DNA from: Procambarus clarkii
Taxonomy: Eukaryota > Arthropoda > Malacostraca > Decapoda > Cambaridae
Reading direction: 5' to 3'
Assembly: GCF_040958095.1 (NCBI RefSeq)
Contig: NC_091193.1
Span: forward strand, 21,585,047-21,649,046
Length of the DNA: 64,000 nt
The first letter of the stretch is position 1. The number at the start of each line of letters is the position of its first letter. The position numbers and the translations under genes were made by a program. This document shows positions 53,090-64,000 of the stretch, one piece after another. The notes below the pieces were generated by a model, which was given only the letters and a program-made list of their open reading frames with translations, made no database searches and was not told where the DNA came from.

Positions 53090-54320
53090 TCTAAGCTTGT
53101 TAATCCAGCCGCCAAACCGCCCCTTGGGACGGGTTGCTTATGCATCCCGTCTTCAGACCAAGTCCATTCCATCCAGTGGTCGACCTCAAAGACGCATTCA
53201 TAAATTTTAACATGCTGTTCATTCAGAAGTGGAATTTTCTCAAATATTAATTACTATTAATTTATATATTACCATACTGTACATATTTAGCCATTGGTTA
53301 GGTTAGGTTAGGTGTTTAGGTTCCGTTGGCGATTATTTGTATTTGTAGTACGTGGGTGAAGCATTTACAGCGTTGTGGTTGTTCGAGCAAAAGTCGTTAG
53401 CGAAGCAATTGTTCCGGAAGTGGTCGAACGTCATCAGTTGTGCAGCCCGTCCTCCAAACAAAGACCCAAAAGTGATTCCATGCACCCGCCAAACCCCCTG
53501 TTTATGAATGAAAATCGGTTTACACACGACTCACAACTGATTTCGTTCGAACAGTTCCGGAACAAGTGCTTCACTGACGAATTTTGTTCGAACCACAACG
53601 CTGTAAATGCAGCCCGTCCTCCAAACAAAGATCCAAAAGTGATTCCATGCACCCGCCAAACCCCCTGTTTATGAATGAAAAGCGGTTTACACACGACTCA
53701 CAACTGCTGACGTTCGAACATATCCGGAACAAGTGCTTCACTGACGAATTTTGTTCGAATCACAACGCTGTAAATGCTTCACCCACGTACTACAAATACA
53801 AATAATCACCAACAGAACCTAAACTCCTAACCTGACCTAACCTAACCTATGCCTATATATACACAATATGCTAATATGTTATAATATTAATTTATACTTG
53901 AGAAAATTCCCGTTTTGAATGAACAGCATGTTAAAATTTATGAATGCGTCTGTGGGGTTGACCGCTGGATGTAATGGACTTGAGTCGAGGACGGGTTGTG
54001 TAAATGATTCACCCACGTACTACAAATACAAAACCTAACCTAACCTAACTTACGCCTATATATATGCACAATATGCTAATATATTATAATATTAATTTAT
54101 ATTTGAGAAAATTCCAGTTTTGAATGAACAGCATGTAACAATTTATGAATGCGTCTGTGGCGTCGAGCTGGATGTAATGGACTTGAGTCGAGGACGGGTT
54201 GGCACCCCGTCCTCTAAACAAAGACCCAAAGTCCATTCCATACATCCACCAAACCCCCTGTTTATAAATGAAAAAAAAAATCGGTTTACACACGACTCAC
54301 AACTGATGTGAGTAGTTGTG
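53090..54320. repeat. Palindromic interspersed-repeat cluster
   Basis: Several nested copies of one family in both orientations. Plus-oriented copies (53440-53560, 53610-53800, 54200-54310) contain AAACCCCCTGTTTATGAATG, GTTTACACACGACTCACAAC and AACCACAACGCTGTAAATGC; 53334-53450 is inverted. Between copies lie (TTAGG)n-like motifs (53296, 53838, 54036) and a spacer GAACAGCATGTTAAAATTTA. Related copies are at 31955 and 32790. Confidence 0.8.
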
Positions 54321-54833
54321 CAAACATGTTACCTGCTCCGAAACCAATACAGGTTCAGGAAACGTGAGTGGTGCCACAGTGGTCAATACTTACGGCTGAG
54401 ACTTAACATATATTAGAGTGGTGGCAGCTTGAGGTGTAGGGCCCAGCGCCTAGAGTCGTGCTCGAGGGGGCCCGGACCGCGTCTCCTGGTTGCTAGGCGA
54501 CGGACGCCACGCATGCGCACGCGCCTCCTGCAGGCTTCCCACACTCTCTACCAACATTTGTTATTATTTTTTGTCAATGATAATATCTTTCTAACTATAT
54601 TTGTTCTCGCCTAGTGTCTCTATTCACCGAGTCTTTTGTTTACTATCTTGTGAGGGGGTTTTCAACTAATATGTTCTGACCTGACAAGGGGGTTTAAACT
54701 GTTGTTTTTGTAAGGGGGGTTTAAGCTGTTGTTTGTTCTAACTATATTTTTATATGTTATGATTTCTATACGTTTTTGATCCCATGTAATAATGCTCGTG
54801 GTGTAGTCTTCCTTCTCAACATTAGGGGCCTCT
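54321..54833. other. Unannotated, partly CpG-rich
   Basis: 54440-54540 is CpG-rich and contains GGTTGCTAGGCGAC, a weak X-box-like sequence; the rest is T-rich. No gene recognised. Confidence 0.4.
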
Positions 54834-55100
54834 AGTCTCCGTGGTGTAATGGTAAGACACTCGCCTGGCGTTTCGCGAGCTCTTTGTCCTGGGTTCGTAT
54901 CCTGGCTGGGGAGGATTGACTGGGCGTCAATCCTTAACTATAGCCTCTGTTTACCCAACAGTAAAATGGGTACTTGGTTGTTAAACGATTTGGCGGGTCG
55001 TATTCCAGGGAACACGGGATTAAGGACCTGCCCGAAACACTATGCCTGCTAGTGGCTGTACAAGAATGTAAGAACTTTTGTATATATAAATAAATAAATT
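54834..55100 (+). mobile_element. tRNA-derived SINE with LINE-like tail
   Basis: Head with A-box-like TGGTGTAATGGTAAGAC and B-box GGGTTCGTATCC; a core CTGTTTACCCAACAGTAAAA and GGTACTTGGTTGTTAAACG; then GGATTAAGGACCTGCCCGAA and CTAGTGGCTGTACAAGAATG with a TAAA tail. The last part equals the 3' end of the LINE at 61440-62012. Confidence 0.8.
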
Positions 55101-56178
55101 CTAAATCACAACTTACCCTTAACATTGACAAAACTTTCTATATTCTGTTTGGCAATAAATCCTCTAATCAAATAAATCTCAAAATAAACAATACCCAAAT
55201 TTGTAACAAATTAGATGGCAAATTCCTTGGCATTCTCATTGACCACAAGCTGAATTTCCAGGGACACATTCTAAACGTATCAAAAAAAGTTTCAAAAACT
55301 GTGGGCATTCTTTCTAAGATCAGATATTATGTACCACGCCCTGCCCTGGTGACTCTCTATTACTCCCTTATCTATCCATATCTCAACTATGGTATTTGTG
55401 CTTGGGGCTCTACTACCCAAAATCACTTACGTCCTCTAATTACTCAACACAAAGCTGCTATTAGGACAAATATCCAATTCTGGCCCCAGACATCACTCGG
55501 TACCCCTACTCAAATCTCTGAATATGTTAGACATTAAGTCACTGCACATTCTCTCATGTGTATTATACATATATAAAACGCTAAACTATAATGCCAATCC
55601 TGATCTCAAAAGCTTCATAGAAGGTTGTAACAGAACCCATGAGCACCACACCAGAAATAAATACAGTTTTGATATTCCTAGAGTACGACTTAATCAAACC
55701 AAAAATGCTCTACAAATCAAGGGGCCCAGAATGTGGAATGACCTTCCCAACCATGTTAAAGACTGTACCTCTCTCAACCAGTTTAAGTTAAAAACGAAGC
55801 TATACCTAATAAATTCCCTGTAACCTACCTTACCCCTCTGTGGTCAACCCATGTATGTTTTTTTTTTTTTCAAATCAACGCTGTTTGAATGTAATTTTCT
55901 GTAATAATTTGTAATTGTATTTGTGCTGCTTTTTCAACAATGTTCCCCCCTCTTTTACCTCTATTTTTATTTGTTCTCAACACATTTTATTCTTTTTACC
56001 CATTAGTTTTAAGCTTTAGTCATTAATGTTTTTCCTGCCCGAAACGCTTTGCGTAATAGTGGCTTTAGGCATTGTATGTACTAGCTCTATCTATAAAGCC
56101 AACAAACTTTGCAAAATCTCTTTATGTATGTACCTTACCTAAATAAAAATTATTATTATTATTATTATTATTATTACT
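55101..56178 (+). mobile_element. LINE reverse-transcriptase C-terminal fragment
   Basis: Starts in LTLNIDKTFYILFGNKSSN and continues GKFLGILIDHKLNFQGHIL, VTLYYSLIYPYLNYGICAWG, then after a frameshift near 55465, IKSLHILSCVLYIYKTLN and GPRMWNDLPNHVK, ending at TAA 55821-55823. These are the late palm/thumb and C-terminal parts of CR1/jockey-type elements. The 3' UTR ends in an (ATT)n tail (56150-56176). 5'-truncated and broken. Confidence 0.85.
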
Positions 56179-56330
56179 TAGTTCACCAAGTCTGGGGGGT
56201 ATGGAAAGTCTACGGTAAAAGAACCCCACGTTTACTTAGGTGAACTAGTCGCCCATAACACAAGGTATTTACAAGTAGTATTTACAAACACATGAAAGTT
56301 AATAACATGGGCACTTGTCACTGACGTTGG

Positions 56331-56886
56331 ATGCTACTAAGTTCTAGCATACCTGGAGCATACCTGGATCATACCTGGAGCATACCTGGGGCATACCTGG
56401 AGCATACCTGGAGCATACCTAGGGCATACTTGGAGCATACCTGGGGAGTGTTTCGGGAGTTCTTCTGTCCACCCCCCCCCCCCCGAGCCCGGCCTTCGCT
56501 TGTGATAACTTGGTCCAACAGGCTGTTGCTTGGAGCGGCCCGCAAGCCCTCATATCCACTACAGCCTGGTTGGTCCGGCACTTCTTGCAAGAACCTGTCC
56601 AAGTGCCTCTTGAATACCCACCTTTCTCCGACAACATTTCTAATGCTTGCTGGGAGGGTGTTAAATAGCCATGAACCCCTGATGTTCAGACAGCACTGTC
56701 TGAACACTGAGGAGTGCTCCAATTAGGAGCACTCTGCTCCTCATTGGTTATATTCTGGATTTCTTCCATATCTTTCTCTTCAGGAAGGAAAAATCGCTTC
56801 TACCTCCCTTGTGCAGAGGGGCTATATCTGCTAATTTAAGTGCTGCTGGTATCTCCCCTGTATCCAGGCTCTGTCTCCATATTACA
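56331..56886 (-). mobile_element. Deleted LINE fragment
   Basis: Minus strand: a reverse-transcriptase piece (STLKLADIAPLHKGG, 56780-56880) is joined at about 56720 to a C-terminal piece (WLFNTLPASIRNVVGERWVF, KRHLDRFLQEVPDQPG), so the middle of the gene is missing. 56340-56450 has tandem ACCTGGAGCAT units (about 10 copies). Confidence 0.75.
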
Positions 56887-56893
56887 CTATAAT

Positions 56894-56954
<61 letters not shown>

Positions 56955-58200
56955 GTAATAATAATAATAATTTATTTGCAAGAAGGTAAATGGGTTGGTT
57001 AGATTACATAAGATTGGTATTTTTACATTCAAGCAAAGCCACTAACACGTATAGCATTTCTGGCAGGTCCTTAATCTAACATATCAGGTAAGATGAAAAG
57101 GTCCATTGTAGCAAGGTTTTTATAAGTTGTATATAAGTAAGTTGACAGAGGTGATTACACTGGTAAGAATATATGTCTTAAGTACTAATATTAGGGAAGT
57201 GGGTAGACCAAAATAAAGTGTGAGTTTGAAGCACAAGGCAGAAAGGGAACTATGAGGATGAAATTAGGTACTTTTTTATTTTACTTTTAAACAGGGCATG
57301 GATTGGACAATTTTATAACTCATCAGGGAGTGAGTCCCATAGACTGGGTCCTTTTATTTGCATGGAGTGTTTGCACAGATTTAGTCTGACTCTGGGGGAT
57401 ATCAAAGATATATTTATTTCTGGTGTGGTGCTCCTGGGTTCTATTTCACCTATCAAGGAAAAGTTTCAGATCAAAATTAGCATTTAGGAACAAGGTTTTG
57501 TAGAATTAAATAGCACATGAGAATGTGTGGAGTGAGTGTGTGTATAGCATGTTAAGGGACTTAAACAGAGGGGCTGTGTGTTGTCTGAAGACAGAGTTTG
57601 TTATAGTTCTGATAACAGACTTTTGCTGATAGGCTTGAGGTAATTTGCAGTGGTTGAACCCCATGCACAGATACCACAGATACCGTATGTAAGATAAGGA
57701 TAGATTAGCGCGTAGTATAATGAGAGGAGAGCAGAGCGGGGAACATAATATCTAATTTTAGAAAGTATACCGACCATTTTTAGAGTTTGTTGGTTATATG
57801 TTGAATGTGGGTGCTGAAGTTCAGTCTATTGTCTATGTATCGGCCAAGGAATTTCCCCTCATTTTTATTGCTAATGTTAACATTGTCTATCTGAAGTTGA
57901 ATCTGATTTGATAATTTACTACCAAGTATAATGTAGAAGGTATTTTCTATGTTTAGTGTGAGTTTGTTGGTTGACATCCATGAGTGGACCTTTTTCTAAT
58001 TCAATATTGACAATATTATTTAGTGTGTCGGGGTTGGAATCCGAATATCGTCAGCAAATAGTATAGGTTAAAGAATGTTAGAAACATTTGGAAAGTCATT
58101 GATGTATATAAGAAATAGGAGAGGTCCCAAGATGCTGCCCTGCAGCACTCCTACTGTCAATGGTAAAGTGGGGGAGGTTGCTATTGGTGGCTACACTGAG
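56887..58200 (-). mobile_element. LINE with FADD catalytic motif, 3' half
   Basis: Minus strand: LQGSILGPLLFLIYINDFPN, then FADD (58047-58058, the active-site box), then TLNIENTFYIILGSKLSNQI and GKFLGRYIDNRLNFSTHIQH. Frames are broken by stops. The 3' UTR ends with GACCTGCCAGAAATGC and GTTAGTGGCTTTGC and an (AAT)n tail at 56887-56975. Confidence 0.82.
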
Positions 58201-59128
58201 TGCTCGCGCTACTGGTACTTAACACTTTTTTTTAATATTGAATTCACTAGATGTTGTAAACTTAAACTAGCCACAAGCTTAGTTTCCATAAAACGTAGCT
58301 TTCTACCCCCCACCCCCCACCACTCTGAGGGTGGTGGTTGCGGTAATGGTGATTGTACTGGTGATGGTGGGAGGGTGGGCGTGGTGGGGTGGTGGAGGTG
58401 GTGGTGATGGTAGCAGGGTGGGGGGTAGTGGTGGTGGTGGTGGGGAAGAGAGAAGGGACAAGGAGCGGGTCAACACCACTGTTGTGGTGGGTCTTGGTAA
58501 CCATCGAGCGATCCACTCTCAACAGATAATACCCAAATTATCACAACGTTCGATACCTTTAATCTTATCTTAGAAAATCTGACGAGAGAGATGAGAGCAA
58601 GAGTCACTCGCCCGCGCAACACTCGGCGCATCCCGCTCCTCTCCTGTCATGAGTCTTGTGAAAGTTGTTTATATCTTCCTCGTCAACCATAATTGGTAGT
58701 CTCCTCGCACAGTGGTTAGCAGCAGAGTGCCAAGTAACATTAAGTGTAACGATGTGAAAAAGAAACTAACGTACTGTTCCTAACAATTAAACTCCAGTTG
58801 ACTTAAGAGGCGGACGAGACGTCGCATATTATTAAACCATTCTTGACACCAGCTCTCTCTCACCTCAGCCACCACAGTCCCCCCTCACAGTGCTTGATGA
58901 GGACACCAACAGTTGCATGGCTCTGGCGGCGTCCCTACTTTTGTTGCTGGGGTTCACAGCTCGCTGACCTGACCTGACTCCCTCCCAGAGGTCACCCGTG
59001 GTACTCCTACATACAACTAACGTGACCTAATCTGATTTGGCATCCCCGCCCCCCCCCCCCCCCCGCCCCCTCCCTAATACAATTCACAATTGAAATTCCT
59101 GCAGTTGCTTCTGTTCGTTATCTGCCAG
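58201..59128. other. Unannotated; GGT-rich tract
   Basis: 58325-58445 is a GGTGGT-rich low-complexity stretch. 58590-58640 is CpG-rich. A short frame at 58917-58967 reads like a signal peptide (MALAASLLLLLGF) but stops after 16 codons. Poly-C at 59049-59070. Confidence 0.4.
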
Positions 59129-59215
59129 GTTGGCATGACAAGCAACAGGCCGAGGGAGGTGCTGGGCCCGGCAGGGAGTGTGATGGTGGTGGAGGCGGTG
59201 ACCAGAACCTAGCTG
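59129..59215 (+). other. Possible untranslated exon
   Basis: GC-rich 87-bp segment bounded by an acceptor-like TTATCTGCCAG and a donor GTGAGTACAG. It contains a 27-codon frame (MTSNRPREVLGPAGS...) that stops before the donor. It could be a leader exon of a gene further right; nothing else supports it. Confidence 0.2.
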
Positions 59216-60289
<1,074 letters not shown>

Positions 60290-61035
60290 CTTGAAGACAG
60301 AAGAGTTAAGGGAGATATGATCACAACAGTCAAAATTTTAAGGGAACTCGACAGGGTAGATAAGGACAGATTATTCAACACGGGTGGAACACGAACACGG
60401 GGACACAGGTGGAAACTGAGTACCCAAATGAGCCACAGAGACATTAGAAAGATTTTGTCCAGTGTCAGGGTAGTTAACAAATGGAATTCGTTAGAAAGTG
60501 ATGTGGTGGAGGCTGACTCCATACACAGTTCCAGATGTACATATTGTTGCCACCGAAGACGGCTATTTTATTGTGCACCCCATACTCATCCTGTGAGCGG
60601 TAGCGCAAAGCATTACAGAGGCACGATGTACTTCCTGACACGTGGGAGGACTTAGCTCTGGAATGATTTTTGTTGCCCGGTTTTGCACTTTCTCCAGAGC
60701 AGCTGTGTCTTTCTGTAGATGAGGTCTCCATACAGTAATCCTAATGGGGCACACCAGAGATTTATACAACTGAATCACTACCTTATTTTCCTTAAAAGCG
60801 AAGGTACGTTTGATTATTGCAAGTGATTGGTTAGCTTTTTTAACTGCTGTTCCTACCTGCTGTACAACTTTCATCGAGTGGTGGATTTTTTACTCCAAGG
60901 TCCTTTTCCAAGGTCCAAGGAACCTGTACATGTACAGGTTCGTGTACACCAGTTGATTGACAGTTGAGAGGTGGGACCAATGAGCCGAAGCTCTACCCCC
61001 ACAAACACAATTAGGCGAGCGTACACATCCTGTAA
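60290..61035 (+). mobile_element. CR1-like LINE 3' end with nested insertion
   Basis: 60296-60545 encodes the C-terminus: RRLKTEELREDMITTVKILR, DKDRLFNTGGTRTRGHRWKL, RVVNKWNSLESDVVEADSIH. The family's 3' terminus (TTGAGAGGTGGGACC, ACACAATTAGGCGAGCGTAC) follows only at 60955-61030. The 400 bp between are largely a fragment in the opposite orientation. Confidence 0.8.
60565..60905 (-). mobile_element. Nested CR1-like reverse-transcriptase fragment
   Basis: Minus strand reads KKANQSLAIIKRTFAFKENK, VVIQLYKSLVCPI, VWRPHLQKDTAALEKVQNRA, TKIIPEL: the thumb region of CR1 reverse transcriptase. Ends with the repeat seen at 29905. It sits inside the plus-strand element. Confidence 0.8.
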
Positions 61036-61430
61036 CTACACTCTGGTAATTACACTCACTCACTCACTTTCTCTCTCTCATTCTTCTTAGAAACAAATTA
61101 AATAAAATCTTTAAAAAATATTCGTTTTCCTAGAACGCAAAGTTAAAAAAACAAAAACGTAATGTCTTTCTAATTTATACAGCAGTCCATCTCAAGGCCT
61201 CGCATCCAGCCTTAACGTTTTCTCTTAAATTGTTTTGAAAGAAAACGAAACTATAATAGTTGTAACTATTTTACATTTGTATTTAGAGTTTCTTCCCTTA
61301 ATGATTTCCCATAGTCGGTGACAGGAAGCTGTTAGGCTTATTGAGGACCCACCCTAAGACAATAAGTAAACTTTCTCATGTTGCAACTCATAACAGTTGC
61401 CTAGCTCCCAGCTACGTATTTAATGAACAC
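61036..61430. other. Spacer with minus-strand core-SINE relic
   Basis: About 61325-61425 on the minus strand resembles the SINE core (TACGTAGCTGGGAGCTAGGC). The rest is AT-rich. Confidence 0.45.
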
Positions 61431-62012
61431 TATGCAAACACTATGTAAACTCTCTATGCAAATAAAGTGACCTAGTCTATGGAACTCACTCCCTAACGAA
61501 TTGAAAAGCTGTCCAAATTTTACCTTATTCAAAAATAAAACCAAAAAGCATCTACTTTCATCTTCATAGTTTCCTACCTAGTGCTTTAAACTCGCACTGT
61601 ATCTTGTGCTACCCAATCCCCCAATATATTGTACCTAAGCCATACAACTTTACCATTGTAATCATTGCTATCACCTTATATCATGGTTATTATATTGAAG
61701 TCATATTTTACTGCATTATACCTTGAAATAATCCTCATAGTATGCTACAATGTACCTCTTGATAACCCTCAAGTTTTACATTAATGTACCTACTAATCTT
61801 TGTCAAATTTTCTTACAATGTTCCTGTTAACAAGTTTCAATTTTGCTAGAAATTACCTACTTAAAATTATCTGTTAGATTAAGGATCTGCCCGAAACGCT
61901 GCGCGTACTAGTGGCTTTACAAGGATGTAAAAACATCAATGCTATATACTCTCAAAAACCCCAATGTACCTTCTTGTATACATATAAATAAATAAATAAA
62001 TAAATAAATAAA
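61431..62012 (+). mobile_element. LINE 3' end with (TAAA)n tail
   Basis: Contains a C-terminal relic (SLTN, ELKSCPNFTLFKNKTKKHLL in shifting frames), then GATTAAGGATCTGCCCGAAA, GTACTAGTGGCTTTACAAGG, CCAATGTACCTTCTTGTATA and a TAAA-repeat tail. It shares this terminus with the SINE at 54834. Confidence 0.75.
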
Positions 62013-62515
62013 TGCTGCTAGGTGGCCAGAGACATCGGGTGAAAAAAAATCGTTTCCCAAACGCTTCTGTCCTACCCTCAGGGTATTGAGCCCGGGGCCG
62101 TACGGGTGTGGCCGGACTTAACGTGGTACAAGCTGCCTCAGGAAGACCACTGTGTTAGTGTGGTGTTGAAGGTGTTTGTAAACATGTGGTCATTGTTACG
62201 GGCGGCGACTGCTGCCTCACCGCTCCTCTGACACCACATCCACGGCGGAGAGACCTGATTGGTGTTGGCCTTAGTGACAACACCAATTAAGTGATTACGA
62301 GTGATTAAGGTAATTATTGATTTGATTGTTACTGTCGGTGGGACAGAAGGATATGGGACGTGACGTAAAGTTGTTATTGCCGTGAATTAATAAGTAAAAT
62401 TGTTGAATAAATTGTTATTGTGGCAAAAGTGTCATTCCGTCAACCACCTTTGATGAGTAAAATAGCTCGGATTTCAGTCGAACTTCGGTGGAACTTCGGT
62501 TTCAACCCTTTTACC
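62013..62515. other. Unannotated spacer
   Basis: No gene or repeat recognised. Confidence 0.45.
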
Positions 62516-62650
62516 CTGTCGTAGCTCAGTCGATTAAGGCAGTGTCTGAGATGCTCCCGGACGCAGGTTCGAATCCTCGTCACGGCCCTTGTGGATTTGT
62601 TCATTTGATGCATCACGTTAGTGTGATCTCTGTGTGTAATCTTTGATGAG
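62516..62650 (+). mobile_element. tRNA-derived SINE head and body
   Basis: GTCGTAGCTCAGTCGATTAA (A-box) and GCAGGTTCGAATCCTCG (perfect B-box) at tRNA spacing, then a non-tRNA body CATTTGATGCATCACGTTAG. The acceptor-stem arms pair with about two mismatches, so a SINE is likelier than a functional tRNA. Confidence 0.55.
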
Positions 62651-64000
62651 TACTGACCTGTTAATATGCTCTACTTCAGCTACTTCTAAAGTCTTGAATT
62701 TAACTGGTTTAAGCTCTGGGATGAAGCCCAACAGCTTCAAACACTGAATTTGTTTGTTACTTGGTGTTAGAACCCATTTGCTACTCTCTTAGGTTGCTTA
62801 TGCAATTGAGGAGCTGTAACGACCTAGTGATTGGAGGACCAAGTAATTGGACCTCGGCGTTTGCTCTCGCCTTCCCTAGTTTAGTCATTTCACTCACCCG
62901 CTCTGGGGCAGAGAAGTGTTGCTGATACAAGGCAATCATCTCACATCTGGCACCACAATGTGAGACTAGGCTTGTGTGAGAAATTGATCTATTCATATAT
63001 ACAAACACATATAGATGAGTACACATACACCCAACCATGTGTTGCAACTGCAATCGATAAACAAAACCAACTTGTCCTCTTACAAATTACGTCTGAATTT
63101 GGCCGTTTACTCGTATGGCCGAAAATGGACGTAATTTGAAAATTTAAAAAAATTTAAAATAAATTTGGGATTTTTTTTACAAAACAGTAAGTTAAGGGTC
63201 CTCTGATAGGTTAGGAGGGCAGGAAATTCTCCTAAAGTTTCAAAACGTCATGAAAAACGTTAAATGAAAGTTTCCTCTCCTATCCTAACCAAGTGAGCCG
63301 GAGAACCCAAACAGAAAACGGGACAGTACCACACTTTCGTGAGCCGATTTCATGTCAATTACGGTCCACTCTTGGCCAAAGCTCGCATACGAGCGGAAAG
63401 CGACGTTATTTTTAAGAAGCCGGGTTGCACACCGACGATGACTCGAGTTCGTTGAGAGTTCGTGGAAGCGGCACGTGATCCCGCCAAACCCCCCCTGCCC
63501 GGAGCCTCTACCCCGGTACCCTCACAACTTTGCCCAGTGCTCGGCCAGGGTCTAACACCTCTCAGAAAAGAATGTACCTTTCTACATCACTTCTACTCTA
63601 TAAACAAAACTTAATTCAATATAACCTAACCCAGTCCATTGTAAGGTGCATGAGCAGCTCAGGAGGAGGGGGGGAGGGGAAGGGGTGTGGAGGTGGTGCT
63701 TGAGCAGCTCGGCGGGGGTAGGGGGGGGGAGGGTGGAGGTGCCTCAGACAGAGGAGATTTAAAGGTCAACTCTAATACCACAAAATTTCCGTACGAATAC
63801 CTCACTACACCATGTTGCACCACACTTCACTCTCCACCACCACACTTCACTCTCCACCACCACACTTCACTCTCCACCACCACACTTCACTCTCCACCAC
63901 CACACTTCACTGTCCACCACGACACTATACTATCCACCACCACTTGTTGTATACACCACCACCCCACTATACTATAATATAGGAGAATCCATGGTTCAAC
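62651..64000. other. Unannotated right end
   Basis: 63083-63138 is a hairpin (AAATTACGTC ... GACGTAATTT). 63660-63750 is G-rich, and 63820-63925 holds five copies of the 20-mer CACCACCACACTTCACTCTC. No gene recognised. Confidence 0.5.

Noticed and set aside
58917-58967. Signal-peptide-like start MALAASLLLLLGF
   Set aside because: Stops after 16 codons and no convincing donor allows it to continue.
62516-62590. Functional tRNA gene
   Set aside because: A and B boxes are good but the acceptor stem is mismatched and a non-tRNA body follows, so a tRNA-derived SINE is more likely.

Overview
The window is eukaryotic nuclear DNA, most probably from a decapod crustacean (crayfish-like; the exact species cannot be read from the sequence). 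Grounds: intron-split animal sensory genes, TTAGG-type arthropod telomere motifs inside interspersed repeats, very dense GA/CA/TA microsatellites, long minisatellites, CR1-like LINE fragments with short-repeat tails, and tRNA-derived SINEs. There are no operons, CRISPR arrays or prokaryotic genes.

Layout. 1-385: fragment of a non-LTR retrotransposon endonuclease (minus). 1183-10655: two huge adjacent minisatellites (51-bp unit, about 95 copies; 40-bp unit, about 114 copies). 10656-17450: SINEs, a 2-kb 23-bp array and low-complexity DNA. 17725-18263: an 18-copy 30-bp array, every copy carrying an E-box, directly upstream of gene 1. 18338-28419 (+): gene 1, an eight-exon opsin of the Opn5/neuropsin type, 507 residues. 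28420-34130: intergenic repeats. 34131-51786 (-): gene 2, a 15-coding-exon TRPV channel orthologous to insect Inactive (Iav), 1148 residues, with candidate 5' UTR sequence up to about 52990. 53090-64000: retroelement-rich DNA (palindromic repeat family, SINEs, several LINE fragments) with no convincing gene.

I joined both genes from splice sites by hand. All introns are GT-AG, the phases agree across every junction, and the summed coding lengths are 1524 and 3447 nt, both multiples of three. The genes are convergent: a light-sensor opsin and a chordotonal-neuron mechanosensory channel, about 5.7 kb apart stop to stop.

The most unusual structure is in the iav-like gene. At three different exons the 5' splice site has been tandemly amplified with its flanks: exon 2 (39 donor copies, 33/24-bp units, of which the 16 nearest the exon keep the reading frame), exon 4 (21 sites, 23-bp units) and exon 9 (4 donors, 38-bp units). 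This is a series of splice-donor minisatellites within one gene that could create length variation in the channel's cytoplasmic N-terminus. The second notable structure is the E-box array 5' of the opsin start codon.
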